Shown: positions 6,433 to 15,860 of the stretch, in pieces
How positions within the stretch are numbered: position 1 is the stretch's first letter
Layout of the letters: the number at the start of each line of letters is the position of its first letter
Assembly (NCBI GenBank): GCA_002787775.1
Contig: PCUW01000031.1
Location: 56,022 to 120,021, forward strand
Source of the DNA: Bdellovibrionales bacterium CG12_big_fil_rev_8_21_14_0_65_38_15
GTDB lineage: Bacteria; Bdellovibrionota; Bacteriovoracia; Bacteriovoracales; Bacteriovoracaceae
Direction of reading: 5' to 3'
DNA length: 64,000 nucleotides
Notes under the pieces: model-generated
Seen by the model: the letters and a program-made list of their open reading frames with translations, nothing else
Databases searched by the model: none
Told to the model about the DNA's origin: nothing
Position numbers and translations under genes: made by a program

Positions 6433-8838
6433 TTGAATCGACGTAAAACGAAAGCGGTTGTAGTTCAACTTGGTTCGCCAAAAAGTCCAAAAATTTCCGA
6501 TGTGAGAGCTTACTTAAAAGAGTTTTTGGGTGATCCTCGCGTTGTCGACGTCACACCTTGGCTTTGGAAGATTATTCTTAACCTTTTTATTTTACCCTTT
6601 AGACCTAAACGCTCAGCTAAACTTTATTCAAGAATTTGGGATGGAAAAAGTTTTCCCCTCATTACTATTACTGAGGCGTTTGCCGCTAAGGTCAGTAAAG
6701 CCTTACCAGATTCTGATACTGTAGAGCTTAATCATGCTTTTTTATTGTCGAATCCAAGAGTAAGCGATGTTTGGGATAGCTGGGAGAAAGATCTCGAAGA
6801 CAAGCCAGATGAAGCGGCGACCAGACTTTTAGCCATTGCTATGTTTCCTCAATATTCTGGCTCGACAGTAGCGAGTGGAATGGATGGCTTTGCCAAGGTT
6901 CTCTCAAAGCGAACGAGGATTCCACCTTTTGAGTTTTTAACTGATTTTCACCGCTCACACGCTTTTATTGATAACTCGGCTAGGCTAGTGGATCATCATC
7001 TTAAAAGTCTAAATAGTGATAAGAAAGTCGATAAGCTGATTATGTCTTTTCACGGTATACCAAAACGTTGGGTTATCTATAATGGTGACGCTTATTATCA
7101 GCATTGTTATGAAACATTTTGTTTAATTAAAGAGCGCCTTAAAGAGATTAATCCTGTTGATGTTGAATATGCATTTCAATCAAGGTTTGGCTCTGAAGAA
7201 TGGCTTACACCTTATACTGATGATCGTGTTGATGAGCTGATCGAGCAAGGTCATAAAAATATTGCGGTCTACTGTCCTGCTTTTGTTGCTGATTGCTTAG
7301 AAACCGTAGATGAAATTGGCGTTGAACTTAAAGAGCAAGCTCACGAATCAGGTGGTGACGTTCACCATATTCCATGTCTAAATGATGACGATCAGTGGTG
7401 CCAAGATTTTGCTAAACTTATCGACGCCCATGCCAATGGTGACTCTAAGACCATTCAGTCTCAGTATATTAATTTTGATTCTTCAAGGTACGAACCAATG
7501 GCCGAACAAAAAATGAAGTCACCTCCTCTAAGCCCTCATGCAAAATCTAGTATTAAGATTGTTTTCTTAACATTATTTTTAGACTTGATTGGTTTTTCAA
7601 TCATCTTTCCATTATTTCCTCAACTGGCAAAACACTACTTGGAAACTGATGCTGATAACGTCTTTTTAAAAGCTATTTTTGGAAGTATCGCCAGCCTGAC
7701 CCAAGTTGGTGGAGCAGATGTTTCTTCAATCGTTCTTTTTGGTGGTGCTCTAGGTGCTTTATACTCACTTCTTCAATTTATTGCAGCTCCTATTTGGGGC
7801 GGGATTTCAGATCGTATTGGCAGAAAACCAGTTCTTCTTATTTCAGTCGCCTGTTTAGCGCTTAGTTATGGGTTGTGGTTTTTTGCTGGAAGCTTCACCG
7901 TTTTAATTTTAGCTCGTCTGGTTGGCGGAATTATGGGTGGTAATATTTCTACCGCTACTGCAGTTGTGGCCGACGTTACTGAATCTAAAAATCGCTCTAA
8001 AGGCATGGCGTTCGTTGGTATTGCTTTCGCTTTAGGTTTTATTTTTGGACCGGCACTTGGTGGAATCTCTGCCCAGTGGAACCTTCTCGATACATGGCCT
8101 AGTTTGGCAGCATATGGAGTGAATCCATTTTCTGTTCCGGCTGCTATTGCTTTTATATTATCGTTTATCAACTTCTGGTCATTACTCTTTAGATTTAAAG
8201 AAACTCTTCCTATTGATAAAAGAGGAGAGTCTCATCTTCAAAGAAGCTTCAATCCGTTTAAACTGTTTTCTCCACTGCCGTACCCTGGAGTAAATCTGAC
8301 AAACTTCAGTCACTTTCTCTTTTTAAGTGCTTTTTCTGGAATGGAGTTCACTCTGACGTTCTTAGCTTTTGAGCGATTAGGTTATTCTCCGATGGATAAT
8401 GCTTATATGTTTATCTTCATCGGCTTTGTCTTGGCCATGGTTCAAGGTGGAGTCGTAAGAAGAAAAGCTTCACAAGTAGGTGAGCGCAAGATGGCGTTAA
8501 TGGGTTTGATTAGTGTTATTCCGGGGCTCATCTTAATTGGCTTTGCCCAAAGCACATTCTTAATTTATTTCGGTCTATTCTTTTTAGCAGTTGGCTCGGC
8601 CATGGCGATTCCATGTCTTACGGCACTAGTCTCTCTTTATAGTCCGGCCAATGAGCAGGGTAGAAGTGTCGGTATCTTTAGAAGTCTTGGAGCACTTGCT
8701 CGTGTTATTGGGCCAATTGCAGCCTCACTCATTTATTGGAAATATGGCTCAGCAGTTCCATACTATGTTGGATCAGCCTTTTTATTGATTCCAATACTTT
8801 TAGTGATGAAATTGCCAGATTTTAAGCACGAGCAATAG
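6433..8838 (+). CDS. hemH: Ferrochelatase fused to a major facilitator superfamily transporter
   Basis: A single uninterrupted 801-aa frame carries two complete domains. Residues 1-345 are ferrochelatase, which inserts iron into porphyrin in the last step of heme synthesis: VVVQLGSPKS, KEFLGDPRVVD, SFHGIP with catalytic His207, FQSRFGSEEWL, and CPAFVADCLETVDE. After a polar linker (346-373), residues 374-800 form a 12-helix-type MFS permease with motif A SDRIGRKP (near 458-465). The TTG start lacks a strong Shine-Dalgarno. An internal ATG at 7498 (Met356), with AAGG nine bases before it, could also give a separate transporter. Whether the permease moves heme, porphyrin or something unrelated cannot be told. 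It is divergent from queF. Confidence 0.85.
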   Translation: MNRRKTKAVVVQLGSPKSPKISDVRAYLKEFLGDPRVVDVTPWLWKIILNLFILPFRPKRSAKLYSRIWDGKSFPLITITEAFAAKVSKALPDSDTVELNHAFLLSNPRVSDVWDSWEKDLEDKPDEAATRLLAIAMFPQYSGSTVASGMDGFAKVLSKRTRIPPFEFLTDFHRSHAFIDNSARLVDHHLKSLNSDKKVDKLIMSFHGIPKRWVIYNGDAYYQHCYETFCLIKERLKEINPVDVEYAFQSRFGSEEWLTPYTDDRVDELIEQGHKNIAVYCPAFVADCLETVDEIGVELKEQAHESGGDVHHIPCLNDDDQWCQDFAKLIDAHANGDSKTIQSQYINFDSSRYEPMAEQKMKSPPLSPHAKSSIKIVFLTLFLDLIGFSIIFPLFPQLAKHYLETDADNVFLKAIFGSIASLTQVGGADVSSIVLFGGALGALYSLLQFIAAPIWGGISDRIGRKPVLLISVACLALSYGLWFFAGSFTVLILARLVGGIMGGNISTATAVVADVTESKNRSKGMAFVGIAFALGFIFGPALGGISAQWNLLDTWPSLAAYGVNPFSVPAAIAFILSFINFWSLLFRFKETLPIDKRGESHLQRSFNPFKLFSPLPYPGVNLTNFSHFLFLSAFSGMEFTLTFLAFERLGYSPMDNAYMFIFIGFVLAMVQGGVVRRKASQVGERKMALMGLISVIPGLILIGFAQSTFLIYFGLFFLAVGSAMAIPCLTALVSLYSPANEQGRSVGIFRSLGALARVIGPIAASLIYWKYGSAVPYYVGSAFLLIPILLVMKLPDFKHEQ

Positions 8839-8945
8839 TAATTTCTATAAGTTATACCATTACTTAATTGCATGATCTTTAAAATTGCTTCGACGCGTCA
8901 TATTGAAAATGTTAAATTAAATCACTTTCAAAAATGGAGCTTAGA

Positions 8946-10433
8946 GTGCGTTTAATTTCATTAATTGCCCTATTATCACTTTTCATCAACCTCGGATTTG
9001 CCCAAGAGGCAGCCGATGGTTTTGTTGATCCATTTCAAGCCAGAAGTGATGCTCCTCATAAGCTGCAGGTTTTAAACTCTGGTCTTTCGGCCATAGAGAA
9101 ACGCCTTGAATTAGTTGAACAAGCTAAAGAGAGTATCGATCTAGAGATGTTCATCTACAATACTGATAAGGCCGGAAGAATGTTTACTCACGCCCTAGTT
9201 GAAAAAGCTAAGCAGGGTGTAAAAATTAGACTCCTATTTGATCATTTTATGATCGGTTCGACTATTTCGCCATTTCATGCTCACGAATTAGAGCAGCATG
9301 GAATTGATGTTCGCTTCTATAATAAAGCTTCACTTTTAAGAGCAAAAGCACAGTATCGAAATCACCGTAAAAGTTTAGTTGTTGATGGCAAAGTAGCCGT
9401 TGTTGGTGGCAGAAATATTGCTGATGAATATTTCGATCTTTCTGAAGAATATAACTTTGTCGATCGCGACCTTGCGATTGAAGGTGAAATTGTTAAAGCC
9501 GTAGCTCAAAGCTTTGATGATGTTTGGAATTCTAAATATGTTATTAAGCTTGATCGCGATAAAAAACCACGTGCAAATGATATTAAATATCTTCGAAATG
9601 GACGTAGTTCGGGTCACACATCTGGTAGAATGCAGTACAAAGAAGATTTAAGACTTTGGAATAGAAGAGCACAAGAAGCTAAGAACTTTCTTTTCGTGAC
9701 TCAGGAAGATACTGAAGTGCTTGAGCGTGTTAGAACTCTAGGAAAAGATCTTTTAGAAAAAGAACATGTTGATACTTGTAATAAAAGTAGCTTCTTTTCT
9801 GATAAGCCAGGTCATGGCCGTCGTCACAGAAGAGAAGGCCGTCTTTTAAAGCATGAAATTTTTGAACGTATCAAAAATGTCAAGGACAAGGTCCTTATTG
9901 ATACACCATATTTCATCTCTGACGATGACAGTCGTCCACTCTTAGATACTTTACTTGGAGCTGGTAAGAAAGTTGATATTCTAACAAATGGTGTTTACTC
10001 AACTGATGCCATCTATGTCGCAGCTGTATTTTATCATTACTTCAAACGTTGGTTAGGTCTTGGCCTAAAACCACATATTTATCAAGGTGATGCGCTTTCT
10101 TATTATCCGACTGTTGATCAAGGGGTGAAAGACTCACGTTGGGGAACTCACTCAAAAACTTTTGTTTTTGATGATGATTCGTCAATGATTGGCTCTTACA
10201 ATTTTGATCCAAGATCGAATGTTTATAGCCTAGAGTTAGCATATTTTTGTGATGGTAACCAAACCCTTGCGCAACATATTCGCTCAGATATTGAAGCACG
10301 CATGGCACAATCGTACTACCTTGATGATGTCGATTCTTTTAAAGAACACCGCTTTGAGCGTGTAGGACTATTCAAAAAGATTGGATTCTATGCACTAAAA
10401 TTTCCAAGCTTATTACTTCAAGGATTACTGTAA
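8946..10433 (+). CDS. Secreted or periplasmic phospholipase D / cardiolipin synthase-like protein
   Basis: This 495-aa protein has two HKD (HxKx4D) motifs, the hallmark of the PLD superfamily: NHRKSLVVD (His140) and THSKTFVFD (His402). Each is followed by a GG-R-N or GSYNFD segment. It has an N-terminal signal peptide ending near GFAQ. I chose GTG 8946 because GGAG (8936-8939) lies six bases ahead; an in-frame ATG at 8934 overlaps that site and would add four residues. The layout resembles the ClsC/YmdC group of phosphatidyl-transferring enzymes, but a phospholipase exported toward prey or host is equally possible. The M14 lipoprotein follows closely in the same direction. Confidence 0.88.
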   Translation: MRLISLIALLSLFINLGFAQEAADGFVDPFQARSDAPHKLQVLNSGLSAIEKRLELVEQAKESIDLEMFIYNTDKAGRMFTHALVEKAKQGVKIRLLFDHFMIGSTISPFHAHELEQHGIDVRFYNKASLLRAKAQYRNHRKSLVVDGKVAVVGGRNIADEYFDLSEEYNFVDRDLAIEGEIVKAVAQSFDDVWNSKYVIKLDRDKKPRANDIKYLRNGRSSGHTSGRMQYKEDLRLWNRRAQEAKNFLFVTQEDTEVLERVRTLGKDLLEKEHVDTCNKSSFFSDKPGHGRRHRREGRLLKHEIFERIKNVKDKVLIDTPYFISDDDSRPLLDTLLGAGKKVDILTNGVYSTDAIYVAAVFYHYFKRWLGLGLKPHIYQGDALSYYPTVDQGVKDSRWGTHSKTFVFDDDSSMIGSYNFDPRSNVYSLELAYFCDGNQTLAQHIRSDIEARMAQSYYLDDVDSFKEHRFERVGLFKKIGFYALKFPSLLLQGLL

Positions 10434-10461
10434 AAGACTAGCACACTCTAATTCATGTGGG

Positions 10462-10467
10462 TATAAT
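10462..10467 (+). promoter_or_regulatory. Perfect -10 hexamer upstream of the M14 lipoprotein
   Basis: TATAAT lies 28 bases upstream of the preferred ATG at 10496. No good -35 element is visible at the right distance, so this is a weak call. Confidence 0.3.
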
Positions 10468-10495
10468 CAAGCCTACTGCATTAATTAGGGTGTTC

Positions 10496-11557
10496 ATGCG
10501 ATTTTTAGGTTTGCTTTGTCTTGCTATTTTATCGAGCTGTTCTCATCAACATGAGCAGGTTCTAGTTGTTGAAGAAAAAACTAATAAGTGGGTCAAAGCA
10601 GATGTAGTTTTTGATCAAAAGAATAGTCACCTTCTTTTTAACCCAAAAAAAGCCAAAGAAATTAAAGACTATTGTCATAAGCTTGATCAAAGCTTTGATC
10701 GTTATGGTTGGGGTAAAAGCCAGTGCACAGGAATTAACTGGGAATGGCAAGAAGCCTCTCATGATGGTGATCCTCTCATCTACGGCGTTTGGCATGATAC
10801 AAAGCCTAATCCTGATAAGCCGATAACAACGACCATCATTATGTGTGGTGTTCACGGTGATGAGATTACACCTATTAAGTTTTGTTTTGATGTGATTGAT
10901 ATGCTTGAAGAAATCTCAAAATCAAAACCAGATTATCGTGAGAATTTTAGAAATAAACAAATCGTCGTTGCTCCTTTAGTTAGTCCTGATTCATATTTTA
11001 AAAGATATCCTTCAAGAACGAATGCTAGGGGAGTTGATATCAATAGAAACTTCCCAACTAAAGATTGGCAAAAAGATGCTCTAAGACTTTGGGCCCAACG
11101 TTACGGAAAAGATAAGCGCCGCTTTCCTGGCCCAAGTGCAGCCAGCGAAACAGAAACCGTTTTTCAGGTCAATCTCATCAATCAGTTTTCACCGGGTAAG
11201 ATTATAAGTGTGCATTCACCTTTAACTATGCTCGATTACGATGGCCCGGAAGATTTTCAAACTGGTGGAGAGGTTGGCAATAAAGCCAGTCAGCTTCTTA
11301 TTCAAATGAGCAAAAAAGCAAAAGGCTACAGAATTAAGAACTATCCTTTCTTTCCAGGCAGTCTTGGAAATTATGCTGGCAATGAAAGAGGTATCCCAAC
11401 ATTTACTTTAGAACTTCCAAGCTCTGATAATCGTCGCCACAAAGAATATTGGAAACAATTCAAAGGTGCGATCAGAGCTGCCATTGTTCAAGAACTTAGT
11501 GTTGATTATGGTGTCGCTGGTGAAGCAGATATCGACGAAGAAGCCTCTCTTAATTAA
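10496..11557 (+). CDS. Lipoprotein zinc carboxypeptidase, M14 family (MpaA-like)
   Basis: This is a 353-aa metallopeptidase. The start ATG 10496 is preferred over an in-frame GTG at 10457, because it has AGGG upstream and opens a clean lipoprotein signal (MRFLGLLCLAILSSC; lipidated Cys about residue 15). The M14 zinc and catalytic signature is complete: HGDE (His120, Glu123), GVDINRNF (about 180-187), second zinc His240 in VHSP, and catalytic Glu306 in TLELP. MpaA-type enzymes cut the murein tripeptide; a lipid-anchored version would act in the periplasm or at the surface. It lies about 60 bases after the phospholipase D. An inverted repeat follows at 11588-11613. Confidence 0.85.
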   Translation: MRFLGLLCLAILSSCSHQHEQVLVVEEKTNKWVKADVVFDQKNSHLLFNPKKAKEIKDYCHKLDQSFDRYGWGKSQCTGINWEWQEASHDGDPLIYGVWHDTKPNPDKPITTTIIMCGVHGDEITPIKFCFDVIDMLEEISKSKPDYRENFRNKQIVVAPLVSPDSYFKRYPSRTNARGVDINRNFPTKDWQKDALRLWAQRYGKDKRRFPGPSAASETETVFQVNLINQFSPGKIISVHSPLTMLDYDGPEDFQTGGEVGNKASQLLIQMSKKAKGYRIKNYPFFPGSLGNYAGNERGIPTFTLELPSSDNRRHKEYWKQFKGAIRAAIVQELSVDYGVAGEADIDEEASLN

Positions 11558-11587
11558 ATTTACATCATAACCTCCTGTTTTTGAAAG

Positions 11588-11613
11588 AAAGCGCCATTTT
11601 TTCTTGGCGCTTT
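11588..11613 (+). terminator. Probable terminator hairpin after the M14 gene
   Basis: A perfect 9-bp stem pairs AAAGCGCCA (11588-11596) with TGGCGCTTT (11605-11613). The loop is T-rich, but the T tract after the stem is short, so termination strength is uncertain. Confidence 0.6.
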
Positions 11614-11685
11614 ACTTAACTTCCTACCAGTTTTGTCCGAATAGCTAGTGAGATAACCATTGGTCCTGAATCATTAGGAGGGCGC

Positions 11686-13632
11686 ATGCTCACCAGTTTT
11701 TCTGAATTTAAATTTTATCAATCTTTTCGTATTCCAGTTGAAAAAGCGGATAACCTTCGTTTTTTAATTGAAATGGATGATGAAGTTGGTAAGCCTCGCT
11801 ATATAGAGGATGCAACTCTTGTGGATATCTCTGTCACCGGGCTAGGCTTTTCAACTATTGAAAGAGTCTCGGTAGGAACGATGCTTACTGTTTCTTTGCA
11901 GTTTAAAAAGCATCATATCGATATCACAGGTAAAGTTGTTCGCGCTTTTACAAATGCTATCGAAGATGAACAGATCATTTATGGTCTTGAAATTGAAGAT
12001 GAACCAGCACTAAGAAAGCTATTAGAGCAATATATCTTAAGCTTTAGTGTTGATCGTTTGAAAGAATGTCTTGTTGATAGTGCACTTAAAGAAAAATATA
12101 CCAAAGCCTCTGATGGTTTTGAGATGTTCTCTCTTCTTTTATCACTCTTTAAAGATATTACTCATTTTGGTGATAAAGAAAACTTCATGGAGAATATGCT
12201 TGAAGAAGTTGTGCGCATTATGAATGCTCAACGTGCTTCGATTTTTCTTATTAATCCTGAAAGCAATGAACTGGAAGCAGTGGCAGCACTTGGAGTTGAA
12301 AAAGATAATCTTAAGTTTGATTACCGTTTGGGTATTGCAGGAAGTGTTTTCACTACCGGTGTAGCTCTTAATATTGATACGAGTGAACCAAATACTCGCT
12401 TTAATATTGATTTCGATAAAAAGCTAGCATTTGAAACTAAATCAATTGTTTGTCACCCGATACATAATAGGGAAGATAAAATTATTGGTGTGATTGAAGT
12501 TATTAATAAACGTAACGAAGATCGCTTTACTGTCGAAGATGAAAAAACTATGAAAGTTTTAGCACTAGTTTTTTCAAGTGTGTTTCATAAATTTAATCCC
12601 ATTTCTGAAAGCTCAAAAATTCGTCGCTTCTCGATGCCTTTTGATAGAAAGAATGCCCTAATTGGTAAAACACCACATATGGGATCTCTAAGAAATACAA
12701 TCGTAAAAATTAAAGATATCGAAAGTCCGGTTTTAATTTATGGTGAGCCAGGTGTTGGTAAGAATCTTTATGCCAATATCATCCATCATGAAGGTCAACG
12801 TGGTCTTAAAGGTTTTGAGACCGTTAATTGCGGTACTAAAGATAAGGCAACACTTGAGCGTGAACTGTTTGGTTTAGGCGAAGGTGAAAGTGTCTTTACT
12901 CGTTGCCAAGGTGGAACAGTACTTCTTAAAGAAGTTTCAAAACTACCATTGATGTTTCAAAAAAGATTATCTCAACTGGTGAAAGAACATGGTCTTCCAG
13001 GTTCAAAAGTTTCAGTTGACGCTAGAATTATAGCAACGACGTCGGTTGACTTAGGTCAAATGGTTGATGAAGGAGAGTTTGATAAAGAACTTCAAGAATA
13101 CCTATCAAAAGCCTTTATTCATATTGAGCCTCTTCGTCGCAGGCTTGATGATATCGAAATGCTTGCTGATTACTTCTTTAAAATCGAATGTAAACAGCAA
13201 GGATTATTACTAAAGAGTTTCTCTCCAAAGGCGTTAGATAAGCTTAAGGATTATGACTGGCCGGCCAATATCCGCGAACTCAAAATTTGCGTCGAACGTG
13301 CCGTGATGTATAACCCTAAAGCGCATGTTATTAGTGAAGTACCTTTTGAGAATACAGCTTCTCCATTGGTCGACTCTACGGCAAAACAGCGTATGTTTGG
13401 AGAGATTCCTCATTCTCATGATCACCATATCCCGCTTAAAGATCGTGTTGCCTTAGTGGAGCGTGAAATGATTTTACAAGAAATCAAACGTTGCAATGGT
13501 AATAAATCAAAAGCTGCAAAAGAGATGGGTATTTCAAGAGAAGCACTTCGTAAGAAGTTAATTATCAGTGATGATGTTCTTCATCAAATTGAAGATGTTA
13601 AAACTCCAGATACTGATAAAGAAGCAGCTTAA
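11686..13632 (+). CDS. PilZ-GAF-AAA+-Fis regulator with degenerate sigma-54 interaction motifs
   Basis: This is a 648-aa NtrC-like protein. Domains in order are PilZ-like beta barrel (about 1-115), GAF (about 150-300), AAA+ (about 322-555) and a Fis-type helix-turn-helix (about 600-640). A strong AGGAGGG precedes the ATG. Walker A is GEPGVGKN. The GAFTGA loop that contacts sigma-54 is missing: after ELFG the protein reads LGEGESVFTRC. Walker B reads GGTVLLKEV, with Lys where Asp is expected. The LRRRLDDI region with arginine fingers remains. It therefore looks like a family member that has lost normal sigma-54 activation, and may act as a repressor, a scaffold or a sigma-70-type regulator. 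The PilZ domain could bind c-di-GMP, although the canonical RxxxR motif is not evident. Confidence 0.85.
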   Translation: MLTSFSEFKFYQSFRIPVEKADNLRFLIEMDDEVGKPRYIEDATLVDISVTGLGFSTIERVSVGTMLTVSLQFKKHHIDITGKVVRAFTNAIEDEQIIYGLEIEDEPALRKLLEQYILSFSVDRLKECLVDSALKEKYTKASDGFEMFSLLLSLFKDITHFGDKENFMENMLEEVVRIMNAQRASIFLINPESNELEAVAALGVEKDNLKFDYRLGIAGSVFTTGVALNIDTSEPNTRFNIDFDKKLAFETKSIVCHPIHNREDKIIGVIEVINKRNEDRFTVEDEKTMKVLALVFSSVFHKFNPISESSKIRRFSMPFDRKNALIGKTPHMGSLRNTIVKIKDIESPVLIYGEPGVGKNLYANIIHHEGQRGLKGFETVNCGTKDKATLERELFGLGEGESVFTRCQGGTVLLKEVSKLPLMFQKRLSQLVKEHGLPGSKVSVDARIIATTSVDLGQMVDEGEFDKELQEYLSKAFIHIEPLRRRLDDIEMLADYFFKIECKQQGLLLKSFSPKALDKLKDYDWPANIRELKICVERAVMYNPKAHVISEVPFENTASPLVDSTAKQRMFGEIPHSHDHHIPLKDRVALVEREMILQEIKRCNGNKSKAAKEMGISREALRKKLIISDDVLHQIEDVKTPDTDKEAA

Positions 13633-14036
13633 TCACTTATAAATTTTGTTAATATCCGGCGAAGCTTAGGGCTTCGTCGGAATTCACATAAATAAACGCC
13701 CTGCCATTGTCCCAATTGTAAATGACCCTTTTCAACTAAAAGACTCATTGTCTGCTGTACTAAGATAGCCTTCATATGAGAGGGAGAGTCATCAGGTCCT
13801 TCGTCTGTATGTTCAATAAATTTAAGATTTTCTGGGGCCAAATGTTTTAAGAAATTTTCCATATCCTTTTTGGCGAGTGGATCAAAAGATTCGTTGATAA
13901 CAAGGCCACAACTAGTATGTGTGTTTTGAATGAAAAGAACACCAGTTTTATCTTTTGGGATCAATTCTCTTATCTGAGTAGTTATATCAACAAAGCCTTC
14001 ACCATTAGTTTTGATTTCAATTGTATTTATGGCCAT
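13629..14036 (-). CDS. YjbQ family protein (UPF0047)
   Basis: This 135-aa protein matches the whole YjbQ family: NTHTSCGLVINE, the acidic HTDEGPDDSPSHMKA segment with its conserved His, and GQWQGVYLCEFR near the end. E. coli YjbQ has weak thiamine-phosphate synthase activity, and the true function is unsettled. It stands alone on the minus strand. Its stop overlaps the convergent regulator stop by 4 bases, and it is divergent from the cdaA operon. Confidence 0.9.
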   Translation of the reverse strand: MAINTIEIKTNGEGFVDITTQIRELIPKDKTGVLFIQNTHTSCGLVINESFDPLAKKDMENFLKHLAPENLKFIEHTDEGPDDSPSHMKAILVQQTMSLLVEKGHLQLGQWQGVYLCEFRRSPKLRRILTKFISD

Positions 14037-14121
14037 ATTAGCTCCTAAGTCTAAGTAATTTCGATGAAAACCCGATATGTCATTATAACTTAAATGAAAT
14101 AAATGCGAAGGATTCTAAGTA

Positions 14122-14934
14122 GTGCAGACCTTAGAAATTTTATGGTCATACTTTAAAGCTAAAGACGTTTTTGACGTTGTGGTTGTTTCATTTCTTTTTT
14201 ATCAACTGCTTCTCATTATTAAAGGTACTCGAGCGGCGCAAATGCTTTTTGGCATAGGTGCGCTTTTAGCATTGTTTTGGATTGCCGTAAGTTTTAGACT
14301 TTATGCTTTAAATTGGGTGTTATCACATTTCTTTGATTCATTCTTTATTATCCTCGTTATTTTATTTCAAGATCAAATTCGTAGTGCGCTTGCACGTTTT
14401 GGTGCAGGTAGGCAGATCTTTAGTTTTGGTCGAAAATCAATAGCGGCAGATCTCATTGATCTTGAAGAAGTTATTGAAGCTTGTGAGGCTTGTTCGAAAG
14501 AGCAAATCGGAGCTTTGATTATTTTAGAAAAAGATCAGGGGTTGATGAATTTTATTGCGACCGGTACTAAGTTAGATGCTGAAATTCATTCTGATATTCT
14601 GTACGCGCTTTTTCAGTCTAGATCAGCGCTTCATGATGGCGCAGTGATATTATCTCGTGGCAAGATCGCCGCCGCTGGTTGTTTTTTACCTTTATCAAAA
14701 AATGTAGAAATCGAAAGACATATGGGAACACGCCACCGTGCCGCGATTGGATTATCTGAAGTAACAGATGCGATATCTATTGTTGTTAGTGAAGAAACTG
14801 GAAGAATTAGTATAAGTCATGATGGCAAGCTAATTTCATGTCAAAGCGCTAATGATCTAAGAAAAGCGATTGAACAACTTATGGGTGCTGATACTGAAAC
14901 GCGACCTGATCAATTTGCTGGAGATTCATTATGA
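14122..14934 (+). CDS. cdaA: Diadenylate cyclase CdaA (c-di-AMP synthase)
   Basis: It makes cyclic di-AMP from two ATP. It has 270 aa, with about three N-terminal membrane helices (18-85) and a DAC domain carrying the catalytic DGA (172-174) and TRHRAA (203-208) motifs. The start is GTG with AAGGA upstream. It is the first gene of cdaA-ybbR-glmM, the conserved module in which the YbbR-domain protein and GlmM modulate cyclase activity. The stop overlaps the ybbR start by 4 bases. The second messenger usually governs cell-wall and osmotic homeostasis; that role here is inferred from family and context. Confidence 0.93.
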   Translation: MQTLEILWSYFKAKDVFDVVVVSFLFYQLLLIIKGTRAAQMLFGIGALLALFWIAVSFRLYALNWVLSHFFDSFFIILVILFQDQIRSALARFGAGRQIFSFGRKSIAADLIDLEEVIEACEACSKEQIGALIILEKDQGLMNFIATGTKLDAEIHSDILYALFQSRSALHDGAVILSRGKIAAAGCFLPLSKNVEIERHMGTRHRAAIGLSEVTDAISIVVSEETGRISISHDGKLISCQSANDLRKAIEQLMGADTETRPDQFAGDSL

Positions 14935-15845
14935 TTTCATCCATCAAGACTTTAGGTCAGTCACATATGTTTCTTAGAATCGCTTCAATTATTGCTGGTA
15001 CGACTTTATGGTTTTATGTTTTAAATTCTGAGCCAGTTCGAACGGAAAGAGAATTTCCTTTAAAACTTTTACTTCCAGAGTCTCAGGTTATTGCTAACAA
15101 CTGGCCGCAGATGATCAAAGTTGAACTGAAGGGGGCACGAGTTTTTTTAGAAAATGTTGATTCAAATGGAATCGAAATCGTGACTGAAGTCGCACCTTCG
15201 CCAAAAAGACAAACGCTGAGATTAACGCCCAATATGATTGCTCTTCCGTTTGGAGTTGAGGTCGTATCGATTATTCCAGATTCGATAAATCTTCAATTGG
15301 TCAAAGAATCAGCCAAGAGTTTAAAAATTAGACCCATCGTCACTGGCGAAGTTGGGCCAGATGTCGCTTATGATATTGAGAAGATCTCACCAAGTACTGT
15401 CAAAGTCGTTGGGCCTTGGAATATTTTAAAAGACTTAAAAGATATTCCAACTGTCACCATGAATTGGAATGATTTTGATACATCGAAAGGGTCAGTTAAG
15501 ATTAATCTGCGGGAACTTGATCCTAGACTTAAATATGAAGGAATCAGTGAGATTGAAATCTTTTTCAAGGTCAGGCCCAAAAAAGCTAATTTAACACTTA
15601 AAAACATTCCCATTCGATTCGTTACGACTGCGTCGAGAATTACGAGTCGTGTTAAAGAGGTCTCTCTAGATGTTTTAGCACCTGAATCGCCTGATTTTAA
15701 GCTTACCTCAGAGACTGTTCAGGTTATGGCCGATATTCCTGTTGATAAAAAAGGAAACCTTAAAGTAGATCTACGTGCAGTGCTTCCAGAAGGTGTTCAT
15801 CTTTTGCAGATTCATCCAAGCTCCATTAATATCAACGTCAAATAA
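14931..15845 (+). CDS. YbbR-domain protein (CdaR-like)
   Basis: This 304-aa protein has one N-terminal membrane helix (about 14-32), then tandem YbbR repeats on the outside, seen as recurring segments such as VKVVGPWNILKDL with following beta-rich stretches. In other bacteria such proteins bind CdaA and tune c-di-AMP synthesis. It overlaps cdaA by 4 bases (ATGA) and precedes glmM by 15 bases, so all three are one transcription unit. Sequence conservation in this family is low; context carries much of the call. Confidence 0.85.
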   Translation: MISSIKTLGQSHMFLRIASIIAGTTLWFYVLNSEPVRTEREFPLKLLLPESQVIANNWPQMIKVELKGARVFLENVDSNGIEIVTEVAPSPKRQTLRLTPNMIALPFGVEVVSIIPDSINLQLVKESAKSLKIRPIVTGEVGPDVAYDIEKISPSTVKVVGPWNILKDLKDIPTVTMNWNDFDTSKGSVKINLRELDPRLKYEGISEIEIFFKVRPKKANLTLKNIPIRFVTTASRITSRVKEVSLDVLAPESPDFKLTSETVQVMADIPVDKKGNLKVDLRAVLPEGVHLLQIHPSSININVK

Positions 15846-15860
15846 TCTTAAGGAATACTC

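Noticed and set aside
6433..8838. Two separate genes mis-joined by a frameshift
   Set aside because: The frame is open throughout the linker with no stop or base-composition break, so the fusion is accepted as read. Internal initiation remains possible.
8934..8945. ATG 8934 as the phospholipase D start
   Set aside because: GGAG at 8936-8939 overlaps this ATG and sits six bases before the in-frame GTG 8946, which fits better.
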